Source of the DNA: JBDTCS01 sp039923455
GTDB lineage: Bacteria; Bacteroidota; Ignavibacteria; Palsa-1295
Length of the DNA stretch: 16,471 nt
Reading direction: 5' to 3'
NCBI GenBank assembly: GCA_039923455.1
Contig: JBDTCS010000085.1
Location: 1 to 16,471, forward strand
Part shown: positions 8,204 through 14,150 of the stretch, piece after piece
Position numbering within the stretch: position 1 is the stretch's first letter
Layout: every line of letters starts with the position of its first letter
The notes under the pieces: generated by a model
The model's database searches: none
Told to the model about the DNA's origin: nothing
What the model saw: only the letters and a program-made list of their open reading frames with translations
Position numbers and translations under genes: made by a program

Positions 8204-8548
8204 ATGCCACTCATAGAAAGTAAAACGACGCGAATAATCATCGCGTCCACCGTGGGAGTGCTTTTACTTGGCATGGAACTGCTGAGCTCTCCAAGGAATT
8301 GGCCGCACATTGCAGCGATCATACTCTACCTAAACACAATTCGATACGTGATCGATTGGAATCCCATACCGCCGAAACAAAAAGTTTGGTGGCTTTTGTA
8401 TTCGCTTCCGATACTCGTGATCGAATTTTCCTATAACAGCAAAGATCTAACACTTTTGATCTTCGCTTCAGGAATTTGGTTGGTGGCTGCCTATCGCCTT
8501 CAGCAAGAATTTGCGAGCAAGAAACTGAGACCAATGGCAAATCACTAG
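8204..8548 (+). CDS. small integral membrane protein of unknown function
   Basis: A 114-residue protein with about four hydrophobic helices: ~10-28 (IIIASTVGVLLLGMEL), ~34-48, ~60-77 (VWWLLYSLPILVIEF) and ~81-98 (LTLLIFASGIWLVAAY). It ends in a basic tail (LQQEFASKKLRPMANH). No conserved polar motif is seen and no family is recognised. It is transcribed divergently from the M23 peptidase gene across a 179-base region and is not followed by another gene for 470 bases, so it appears to be monocistronic. ATTAGAC lies directly before the ATG and no Shine-Dalgarno is present. The membrane character and clean composition support a real gene; function is open. Confidence 0.7.
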   Translation: MPLIESKTTRIIIASTVGVLLLGMELLSSPRNWPHIAAIILYLNTIRYVIDWNPIPPKQKVWWLLYSLPILVIEFSYNSKDLTLLIFASGIWLVAAYRLQQEFASKKLRPMANH

Positions 8549-9018
8549 ATCAATGTCAAAGGAATTGAATCGAGGTAGCCGGCGAGTGGATTGCGATTCT
8601 CAACGCTTCCTTCCGGTAGCTTCGATCTTCCCAATAAGAGCGTACGCATCTTGACTTGTGGAGGAACCCGTAATCTCGCGGACCGTTGTTTCATCAATGT
8701 GTTGCAGTGGTAGTATCGGCGGCTGGGGTCAGTGCTGAGGTAATTTCCTTTGCGGTGTCGGAATCTCTGCCGTTTGGCGTTATTGCAAATGCAGTGGTGC
8801 AAGGCCGGCACATTGCGATCAAAACAATTATTGGAATTCGTGATAACGTCCGAGACATATTCTTGTTAGGTAACTATCGGACGGAGCTTGATTCTGTTCT
8901 TGCGCCAGAACGAGAATCGGCCTAAAGGACGAAATTTTCAGGTTAAGTTTGATGAAGTATAGCGAAACGACATACCTTACGAGTAGCAAATCGCAAATGT
9001 GGATCCCCCTAAACCGAC
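8549..9018. other. 470-base gene-poor stretch with decayed-looking reading frames
   Basis: No confident gene is found here. A plus-strand frame with a TTG start (8686-8925, 79 residues; VAVVVSAAGVSAEVISFAV...) is open with protein-like composition. Another plus frame (8579-8705) includes VRILTCGGTRNLADRC. Read in succession across a frame change, these faintly recall the N-terminus of an aspartokinase (K-F-GGTS, then VVVVSA). The match is too weak and the spacing too short to call. A minus-strand frame (8545-8811) overlaps the same bases and the end of the upstream gene. The region may be a pseudogene relic or plain intergenic DNA. The last ~90 bases before 9019 should hold the antiporter promoter, but none is obvious. 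Confidence 0.3.
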
Positions 9019-10212
9019 ATGCCTGAGCAAATTCTGCTGATCGGAGCTGGACTCCTCTTCGTCAGTATTCTCTTTACCAAGATCAGTGCGAAGCTTGGCG
9101 TGCCGGCGCTTGTGGCATTTCTGATCGTCGGTATTTTCGCAGGACCGGAAGGTATCGGACACATCACGGTGCACAATCCCGATGCGATTCAACTCGTCGG
9201 CATCTTTGCACTAATCACAATTTTATTTAGCGGTGGTTTCGAAACCGAGTGGGCAGACCTTCGACCGGTGATCGGACGCGGGCTGCTACTCGCAACGATT
9301 GGGCTTTGCATTACGGCCGGGCTTGTCGCAGCGATTATGCATGTACTCTTCGCAACAACGTGGCTCGAAGGGTTATTATTCGGAAGTATTATTAGCTGCA
9401 CCGATGTAGCCGCAGTGTTCTCCGTCTTGCGCTCGAGATCACTTTTGCTAAGAGCCGGACTTGGACCGATTGCAGAATTTGAATCTGCGGCCAACGATCC
9501 GACTGCTGTCATCCTTACGCTCGCAATCATTCAACTCATTCGCACTCCGGGCTCATCCGTCCTCGGCCTCGTACCCGAATTTTTTCTGCAGATGATCGTC
9601 GGAATAGTTTGCGGCGCTGCGATGGGATTCGTGATTCCAAAGATCATCAACTGGCTCGACCTCGAACACGATGGACTTTATTCACCGCTAACGCTTGCGC
9701 TTGCCATACTAACATACTCGCTCGCGAGTGCACTTCACGGCAGCGGATATTTAGCTGCGTATGTTGCGGGTGTGATGATGAATCGACAGGGTTTTTATCA
9801 AAAGAAGAGTCTAAAGCGATTTCTTGTCGGAGTCTCGTGGCTTGCGCAGATCGTGATGTTCGTAACGCTTGGTCTGATACTTCGTCCATCGCATGTTGCC
9901 GACATTCTGCGGCAAGGACTTCTCATCAGCGCATTCCTGATCTTTTTTGCTCGACCGGTGAGCGTGATCGCAACGCTCTTTTTAACCAAGATGACGATGC
10001 GGGAAATGCTTATGGTTTCGTGGCTCGGATTGCGTGGAGCTGTGCCGATTATACTTGGAACATTCACGCTCTACTCCGGACTTGCCGTCTCGCAACTCAT
10101 TTTCGATCTGGTATTCGTTGTGGTACTGCTTTCCGTATTAATACAAGGGACGACGCTCGTGCGAGTTGCGAAGCTTTTGCGTGTAACGATTCCCGCCGAC
10201 CCAACTGTCTGA
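9019..10212 (+). CDS. CPA-type cation/proton antiporter, NhaP2/CvrA-like
   Basis: A 397-residue polytopic membrane protein with about 11-12 helices, in the monovalent cation:proton antiporter superfamily, exchanging K+ or Na+ for H+ across the inner membrane. Family marks are LGVPALVAFLIVGIFAGPEG (residues 26-45), the unwound-helix segment SCTDVAAVFSVLR (126-138) with D129, and FESAANDPTAVILT (154-167), whose N159-D160 pair is the expected ion-binding site of this group. WLGLRGAVPIILGTF near the C-terminus is also characteristic. Full-length NhaP2/CvrA proteins run to more than 500 residues because of C-terminal TrkA-C-like cytoplasmic domains. Here the protein stops just after the last helix with a short tail (LRVTIPADPTV), so that regulatory module is absent. 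The HTH fragment on the other strand ends at the next base. Confidence 0.9.
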   Translation: MPEQILLIGAGLLFVSILFTKISAKLGVPALVAFLIVGIFAGPEGIGHITVHNPDAIQLVGIFALITILFSGGFETEWADLRPVIGRGLLLATIGLCITAGLVAAIMHVLFATTWLEGLLFGSIISCTDVAAVFSVLRSRSLLLRAGLGPIAEFESAANDPTAVILTLAIIQLIRTPGSSVLGLVPEFFLQMIVGIVCGAAMGFVIPKIINWLDLEHDGLYSPLTLALAILTYSLASALHGSGYLAAYVAGVMMNRQGFYQKKSLKRFLVGVSWLAQIVMFVTLGLILRPSHVADILRQGLLISAFLIFFARPVSVIATLFLTKMTMREMLMVSWLGLRGAVPIILGTFTLYSGLAVSQLIFDLVFVVVLLSVLIQGTTLVRVAKLLRVTIPADPTV

Positions 10213-10374
10213 TTACTCGATCCCGTATTGTTTGAGCTTGCGATAGAGTGTCGTTGTAGCAATATCGAGTTGTTGCGCTGTCAGTAATTTACGGTGTAGG
10301 TTCGTGCTAACTTTGCCTGCACCCGATTCCAGGTTATTTCCATGAACCAATAGTCCTTCAATGCTTTTACCCAT
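10213..10374 (-). pseudogene. orphan Fis-type HTH fragment (NtrC-family C-terminus)
   Basis: A 53-codon minus-strand frame starting at an ATG (10374-10372) ends with ATTTLYRKLKQYGIE. This is the recognition helix and C-terminal signature of the Fis-type helix-turn-helix that closes sigma-54 activators (NtrC/AtoC group, typically TTLYRKLKEYGIE). The preceding HRKLLTAQQLDI fits the first HTH helix (family pattern KxxAAexLGI). The ~20 residues before that do not look like a Fis domain or the AAA+ domain, and no receiver or AAA+ coding lies upstream, because that strand is covered by the rhomboid gene. So this is either the tail of a regulator whose front was lost, or a small free-standing HTH protein. 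It overlaps the first 14 bases of the rhomboid gene head-to-head and abuts the antiporter stop. Confidence 0.55.
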
Positions 10375-11041
10375 TGGTGACGACAACACAAAACGCATTT
10401 CGTTTCCGACCGTGACGGTCGGGCTGATCGTGATAAACGTTGCTGTCTTTTTTCTTGAACTGGTACAAGGCGATGATTTTGTCAAGCGATTCTCGCTCAT
10501 TCCGTCGGCTTTTCAGAACGGCGGTTTTCCTGTCTGGAGTATTTTCACAGCGATGTTCCTGCACGCGGGTTGGGCGCATCTGCTCGGTAACATGCTCTAT
10601 CTCTACGTCTTCGGGGATAATGTCGAGGATAATTTTGGGCACCTGAAGTTTCTGATCTTCTATTTGGCTTGCGGCGTCATCGCTTTTGCAGGGCAGATTT
10701 ATGCGCATCCAACTTCGAACATATCCAATCTTGGTGCCTCCGGCGCGATTTCAGGGGTTCTGGCTGCTTATTTGTTTCTGTTTCCGAAGAACAAAGTCCG
10801 CGTGCTGCTGGGCTATTTTATATTCAAAGTAAACGCGTGGGTGGTACTCGGGCTGTGGGCATTGATGCAGCTATTTGCGGGGTATAGCTCCATTTCTGGC
10901 TCAATCGGGACAGATACCGGTGGAATCGCCTATGTCGCGCACGTTTCCGGATTTGTCACCGGTGCAATACTTGTTTTTGTTTTTCGAAGCCATCAGGCAA
11001 CCGAGGTGGATGATGCACGGTTTAGAACTCGGATACCATAA
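10361..11041 (+). CDS. rhomboid-family intramembrane serine protease
   Basis: A 226-residue membrane protein that should cut transmembrane substrates within the lipid bilayer. It begins MLLPIGDDNT and then a first membrane helix (about 14-34). The loop FTAMFLHAGWAHLLGNMLYLYVFG carries H68, H73 and N77 of the rhomboid HxxxxHxxxN motif. The catalytic serine is S127 in GASGAISG and the partner histidine is H194 in AHVSGFVTG, so the Ser-His dyad and oxyanion residues are intact. About six helices are present and the short C-terminal tail is polar (HQATEVDDARF). The ATG at 10361 fits the family's usual start. A clear intrinsic terminator lies about 28 bases after the stop, so transcription ends with this gene. 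Its substrate cannot be told from the sequence. Confidence 0.95.
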   Translation: MLLPIGDDNTKRISFPTVTVGLIVINVAVFFLELVQGDDFVKRFSLIPSAFQNGGFPVWSIFTAMFLHAGWAHLLGNMLYLYVFGDNVEDNFGHLKFLIFYLACGVIAFAGQIYAHPTSNISNLGASGAISGVLAAYLFLFPKNKVRVLLGYFIFKVNAWVVLGLWALMQLFAGYSSISGSIGTDTGGIAYVAHVSGFVTGAILVFVFRSHQATEVDDARFRTRIP

Positions 11042-11068
11042 CGCTTTCCGAGCATGGGCTCTAAACTT

Positions 11069-11091
11069 GCGAACAGGAGTTCGCGTTTTTT
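11069..11091 (+). terminator. intrinsic terminator of the rhomboid gene
   Basis: GCGAAC (11069-11074) pairs with GTTCGC (11079-11084) around an AGGA loop, followed by G and six T residues (11086-11091). It sits about 28 bases after the rhomboid stop codon, the expected position and orientation. Confidence 0.75.
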
Positions 11092-11149
11092 AGGGCACCG
11101 GGGAAAGCTGGCCGATCAAAGTGATCAAAGCCGATACGTGGTACCTGAC

Positions 11150-11169
11150 GGGAATGAAACGTCATTCCC
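11150..11169 (+). promoter_or_regulatory. perfect 8-bp stem-loop in the leader of the HRDC gene
   Basis: GGGAATGA (11150-11157) pairs exactly with TCATTCCC (11162-11169) around the tetraloop AACG, ending 31 bases before the ATG at 11201. No T-tract follows, so it is not a standard terminator. It may be a protein operator or a leader RNA element. Just upstream, GATCAAAG occurs twice (11114-11130), a possible second site. Confidence 0.4.
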
Positions 11170-11200
11170 CGGCAACAATCTGAACTAAGAGCATACGAAT

Positions 11201-11878
11201 ATGTCTATCCGCGTTAAGACCTTCCGCATTTCCAACGAAACCGACGAGCAGAATCTGAACTCCTTTTTGGAGAACAAGGTCGTTCGACATTGGGGCACAG
11301 AGTATTCCGGCGATCCATCGCTCGGTATTTGGAACGTCATCGTAGCATTTGAAGAGCGCGAAGGACGCACAAACGACGCTCGTTCCGAAGGTCGAGGCGG
11401 CCGAAACGAAGGCCGCGGTAATGATCGAAGAGATGGTGACAGACGCGATGGTGACAGACGCGATGGCGACCGTCGTGATGGTGACAGACGTGATGGCGAC
11501 CGTAGAGACGGACGTCGTGGTGAGAATGATGCGAGTCGCCCTGCAGTAAGTCGTGAGCCGAAGCGTGAGAAACTTCCTCGCGAAGAACATGTCGTGGACG
11601 TTCCGGAAGCAGATAGGCCGCTCTATGAAGCTTTGCGCAAGTGGCGTAACGCTCGCGCTCGTGAAGAGAACCTCCGCCCGGTTGCACTCTTTTCGAACAA
11701 GCAGCTTGAGGATATTGTGAAGACGAAGCCCGGCACAGCCGAGCAACTTCGTGGCATCACTGCGGAAATGACAGCACCATACTTCGAGCGTTACAGCCAG
11801 GAAATGCTCGGATTCATCTCGGGCTCGCACGCACCGGAGTCCGCTCCAAGTCAGGCATCGCAGGACGCAACTGCGTAA
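11201..11878 (+). CDS. HRDC-domain protein with DRRDG-repeat linker
   Basis: A 225-residue protein in three parts. Residues 1-52 are a small alpha/beta domain (VKTFRI, LNSFLENKVVRH, WNVIVAFEE). Residues 53-127 are a charged, disordered linker with six exact DRRDG repeats (75-104), flanked by GRGGRNEGRG. Residues 139-206 form an HRDC domain (LYEALRKWRNARAREENLRPVALFSNKQLEDI...), a nucleic-acid-binding fold of RecQ helicases and RNase D. The order of N-terminal VKxFxI domain, linker and HRDC resembles accessory proteins found beside some diversity-generating retroelements and other short HRDC proteins in bacteria; this is recalled, not searched. No reverse transcriptase or template/variable repeat is here. 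A nucleic-acid-binding role is likely from the HRDC domain and Arg-rich linker. It appears to be monocistronic, preceded by a leader hairpin and followed by another hairpin. Confidence 0.85.
   Translation: MSIRVKTFRISNETDEQNLNSFLENKVVRHWGTEYSGDPSLGIWNVIVAFEEREGRTNDARSEGRGGRNEGRGNDRRDGDRRDGDRRDGDRRDGDRRDGDRRDGRRGENDASRPAVSREPKREKLPREEHVVDVPEADRPLYEALRKWRNARAREENLRPVALFSNKQLEDIVKTKPGTAEQLRGITAEMTAPYFERYSQEMLGFISGSHAPESAPSQASQDATA
11423..11512 (+). repeat. 15-bp coding minisatellite (six units)
   Basis: Six tandem 15-base units of the type GACAGACGCGATGGT encode six identical DRRDG pentapeptides. The protein repeat is perfect while the DNA units differ at synonymous positions (CGT/AGA/CGA Arg, GGT/GGC/GGA Gly). 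The array is therefore not a very recent expansion, and selection has probably kept the peptide. Copy number may vary between strains without shifting frame. Confidence 0.9.
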
Positions 11879-11901
11879 CAGTTTTTCGGACGTATCAAAA
11901 A

Positions 11902-11922
11902 AGGGTTGTATTTTACAACCCT
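11902..11922. terminator. 9-bp hairpin after the HRDC gene
   Basis: AGGGTTGTA (11902-11910) pairs perfectly with TACAACCCT (11914-11922) around a TTT loop, 24 bases past the HRDC stop codon. On the plus strand no T-tract follows; a run of six A residues precedes it (11897-11902), which would be a U-tract for leftward transcription. It probably marks the 3' end of the HRDC transcript, or blocks antisense transcription, but it is not a textbook terminator in the sense direction. Confidence 0.5.
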
Positions 11923-11950
11923 CCAGAGATGTGTGTTAGATGAGAGAGGC

Positions 11951-12007
11951 CTGGGGGCCCGTCATTGATATTGATCAGCGATGATTTCCATCAGCGATGA
12001 TCCCCAG
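11951..12007. repeat. 16-bp imperfect tandem repeat inside an inverted repeat
   Basis: ATCAGCGATGAT occurs at 11974-11985 and again at 11990-12001 in a 16-base period. The pair is bracketed by CTGGGG (11951-11956) and CCCCAG (12002-12007), which could close a stem. The stretch lies in the 235-base gap between the HRDC gene and the operon at 12114, with no reading frame of note. It could be regulatory DNA for the operon or part of a small RNA. Confidence 0.5.
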
Positions 12008-12113
12008 ACTCATGTTGTGTCGTTTCGGATCGATGCAAAGTTCGCGGTATGGGATTAGAGAATGATTACGTCTCAGTCATCACCAGGTTAAGCATTCGCT
12101 TTACGATCAAAAT

Positions 12114-12527
12114 ATGCCGAGATTGACCGAAGCGGTGCTTTCCGAATTGCTTCCTACGTTCTGGAGCTCCGACTTTGCGAACAAGCTTGCAAATCCGTCG
12201 GCAATGCGAGACATGCTGGCGATTTGTGCAGCGAATCCGAAAGAGTGTTTTGAGCTGACGTTCTACGCTTCGTTCGCAAAGCGAATGCTCGAGGTGATGC
12301 GCCGAGAAGGAAAGCAAACGCTGGGATTCGATCGGATGCAACAATCCTTTACGGAGGCCGTACAAAAAGTGACGACGATCATTGAGAAGTTTGGAACACT
12401 TGGTTTCGCGCAATCGAATACCTATGTGAGCTCGTCGCCCGGGGCGATGCAAGCCATATTAGTACTGATCGATGATCTTACGATTGTCAAGGAGTGGCAG
12501 TTAACCGTGGAGCAAACGCAGACGTAA
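12114..12527 (+). CDS. uncharacterised helical protein upstream of RsbW-like kinase
   Basis: A 137-residue soluble, mainly helical protein with no recognised domain. Helices are suggested around 3-20 (LTEAVLSELLPTFW), 42-62 (KECFELTFYASFAKRMLEVM), 74-95 and 110-130 (AMQAILVLIDDLTIVKEWQL). It has three cysteine-poor, moderately charged segments and no signal peptide or membrane helix. Its stop is six bases before the start of the RsbW-like gene, so the two are almost certainly co-transcribed. That makes it a candidate partner, antagonist or target in the same regulatory module. It does not look like a STAS-domain anti-anti-sigma factor: no conserved phospho-serine motif or alternating strand/helix pattern is visible. 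A minus-strand frame over the same bases is judged a shadow. Confidence 0.7.
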   Translation: MPRLTEAVLSELLPTFWSSDFANKLANPSAMRDMLAICAANPKECFELTFYASFAKRMLEVMRREGKQTLGFDRMQQSFTEAVQKVTTIIEKFGTLGFAQSNTYVSSSPGAMQAILVLIDDLTIVKEWQLTVEQTQT

Positions 12528-12533
12528 TATTAC

Positions 12534-12950
12534 GTGAAAAATAGCCACCAAGAAGAATTGATTATCCCAGGCTCGCTCGCTGCGCTCGAGCAGGTGCACG
12601 CTTGGGTGGTGGAAAAAATTTCTGTTGTCGAAATTCGTGACGAAGATCGACATAATATTTTGCTTGCCGTAAGCGAAGCCGTCACAAACGCGATTCGTCA
12701 CGGAAGCAAAGAAAAAGTGCAGAACGCAGTCGAGATCCACTTCCGACTCGATGGCAACGCGATCACCTTTGCCGTACATGATAGCGGTGAGGGCTTCTCA
12801 CCGGACGCGCTTCCTGACCCGACATCGGATGAGCATTTGTTTCAAACCGGTGGTCGAGGTGTGTTCTTGTTAAAGGCGCTCGCAAGTAACGTCCAATTCC
12901 TCTCGACCGATACGGGCACCACCGTTTCGTTTTCTTTCACTTGGGATTAG
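12534..12950 (+). CDS. RsbW-like ATP-binding anti-sigma factor / serine kinase
   Basis: A 138-residue stand-alone GHKL ATPase domain of the RsbW/SpoIIAB type (HATPase_c_2). Such proteins bind a sigma factor or phosphorylate a STAS-domain antagonist on serine. The N box is ILLAVSEAVTNAIRHG (E48, N52, H56), the G1 box is HDSGEGF (D83), and the G2 glycines are in TGGRGVFLL (106-113). All ATP/Mg residues expected for the family are present, and there is no HisKA domain. The start is a GTG at 12534, six bases after the previous stop; no better start is seen. The membrane-protein gene begins 22 bases downstream. No sigma factor or STAS protein is encoded in this window, so the partners are either elsewhere or are the unknown protein just upstream. 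Confidence 0.9.
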   Translation: MKNSHQEELIIPGSLAALEQVHAWVVEKISVVEIRDEDRHNILLAVSEAVTNAIRHGSKEKVQNAVEIHFRLDGNAITFAVHDSGEGFSPDALPDPTSDEHLFQTGGRGVFLLKALASNVQFLSTDTGTTVSFSFTWD

Positions 12951-12972
12951 TTATCTCCACATTAGACTATTC

Positions 12973-14142
12973 ATGAATTTATTTGCACCGGCACAGCGCA
13001 AGCTAACACTGCTTTGGCTTTTGCAGTGTGTGTTATTCTTTGTGCGAGGATCAGGTATTTGGCCATCACCAATTCTTGGATTGATCGTCTACGTTGCGAG
13101 CACGATTGTGATGATCGTCGCATTTTTTATCGCAAAAGAATTCGAAGAAGCCGATCCGGAAAATTTCGTACGATTCCTAAAGCTCACCGCAGGCTCATTC
13201 GCAGCGATCGCGCTTGGAATGGTGAACACGCGTTCGAGTGGTGTGCAATCCCTCAGTGATGATTCGTGGCAATTGTATTCTCGCTTACTACTTCCGGTAG
13301 GTGGCTATTTGCTGGCGAGCTGGTCGTTGCTCGGTTTATTGCGCGTCGTGGAACGCAGACCAAGCCTCGCGATACTTTTTGTGTGGAATGCTGCGGTCAT
13401 GATCTTCATCTCAAACGGAATGCATGTGATGATCATACTTTCGCTGGCAACGCTCTCAGCGCTCTTGCTTCTTCGGGAGAAATGGATTGCAGCATACGTC
13501 ACGCTCTTCTTGGCGTTCGGTGCGCACGTGCCGGGTTTATTTGTGCTGCCACTCTACATGAAGTTTCACGCGTTCAGGTTAAAGAAGGAAAAACAGGCAC
13601 GCACCTTCAGCTTCATCGCGATGCTCTATCTGCTGGGTGTGTTGCTCTTGACGTATGTTGGAGGGCACATGGAGCGAGGGTTCGACATATTTCCCTTTAC
13701 ACTCTTTTGGTACACTCCGTTCGAAGTCATGTTCGTTTTGAATTCGCCCATCTATCTCGGAGTGTTGGTGCTCGCGTTTCTCGCGTGCGGTGTTTTGGCT
13801 TGGTTCGCACAGACTTCGGGTAAAGATTCTCTGCTCTATGGGCTCGTGCTCATCTACACGATCCTCGCTGCGGCAATGTTTCCGTTGGATCCGACAGCGA
13901 TTATTCTTCCACTCGCGCTCGCAACAGTCTTTCGAAGCATTCCGCAACTTTGGCTCGCCTTCTGTCTTGGCTTGATAATAACGCTTACGAGATTCACGCT
14001 CGGCCCAGATTCACCATTGTTGTTAGATAGTATGGTCGCGATTTTTCTATTACTAATGATCGCTCAACTCCGCAACGCTCGAAGAGAGACCGGTTTCTTC
14101 GGTCAAGTCGAGTTGCAGGAAACAGAGCAGAGCTTCGGTTGA
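12973..14142 (+). CDS. polytopic membrane protein of unknown function
   Basis: A 389-residue protein with roughly ten or eleven hydrophobic helices and short connecting loops. Examples are PSPILGLIVYVASTIVMIVA (31-50), FIAMLYLLGVLLLTYVGG and IYTILAAAMFPLDPTAIILP. It has no signal peptide, nucleotide-binding motif or recognised transporter signature. The broad pattern of many helices with a charged first loop (KEFEEADPENFVRF) also suits GT-C-like or O-antigen-polymerase-like membrane enzymes, but no diagnostic acidic motif is visible, so this is left open. It is the third gene of the operon with 12114 and the RsbW-like kinase. Its 3' end converges on dapD with eight bases between and no terminator. 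A link between the kinase module and the membrane is implied by gene order only. Confidence 0.8.
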   Translation: MNLFAPAQRKLTLLWLLQCVLFFVRGSGIWPSPILGLIVYVASTIVMIVAFFIAKEFEEADPENFVRFLKLTAGSFAAIALGMVNTRSSGVQSLSDDSWQLYSRLLLPVGGYLLASWSLLGLLRVVERRPSLAILFVWNAAVMIFISNGMHVMIILSLATLSALLLLREKWIAAYVTLFLAFGAHVPGLFVLPLYMKFHAFRLKKEKQARTFSFIAMLYLLGVLLLTYVGGHMERGFDIFPFTLFWYTPFEVMFVLNSPIYLGVLVLAFLACGVLAWFAQTSGKDSLLYGLVLIYTILAAAMFPLDPTAIILPLALATVFRSIPQLWLAFCLGLIITLTRFTLGPDSPLLLDSMVAIFLLLMIAQLRNARRETGFFGQVELQETEQSFG

Positions 14143-14150
14143 TCGCCTGC

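Noticed and set aside
8545..8811. 88-residue minus-strand frame
   Set aside because: Overlaps the end of the small membrane protein gene and competes with plus-strand frames; Arg/His-rich with no motif.
9609..10235. 208-residue plus-strand frame
   Set aside because: It overlaps the antiporter membrane domain in another frame; it is rich in Cys/Arg and has no motif.
11162..11830. 222-residue minus-strand open frame opposite the HRDC gene
   Set aside because: It is the reverse of the HRDC coding sequence; its Thr/Val/Ile repeat is only the complement of the DRRDG minisatellite, while the plus strand has recognisable domains.
12066..12452. 128-residue minus-strand frame
   Set aside because: It is opposite the 12114-12527 gene, rich in Arg/His/Cys as shadows are here, and breaks the otherwise tight operon.
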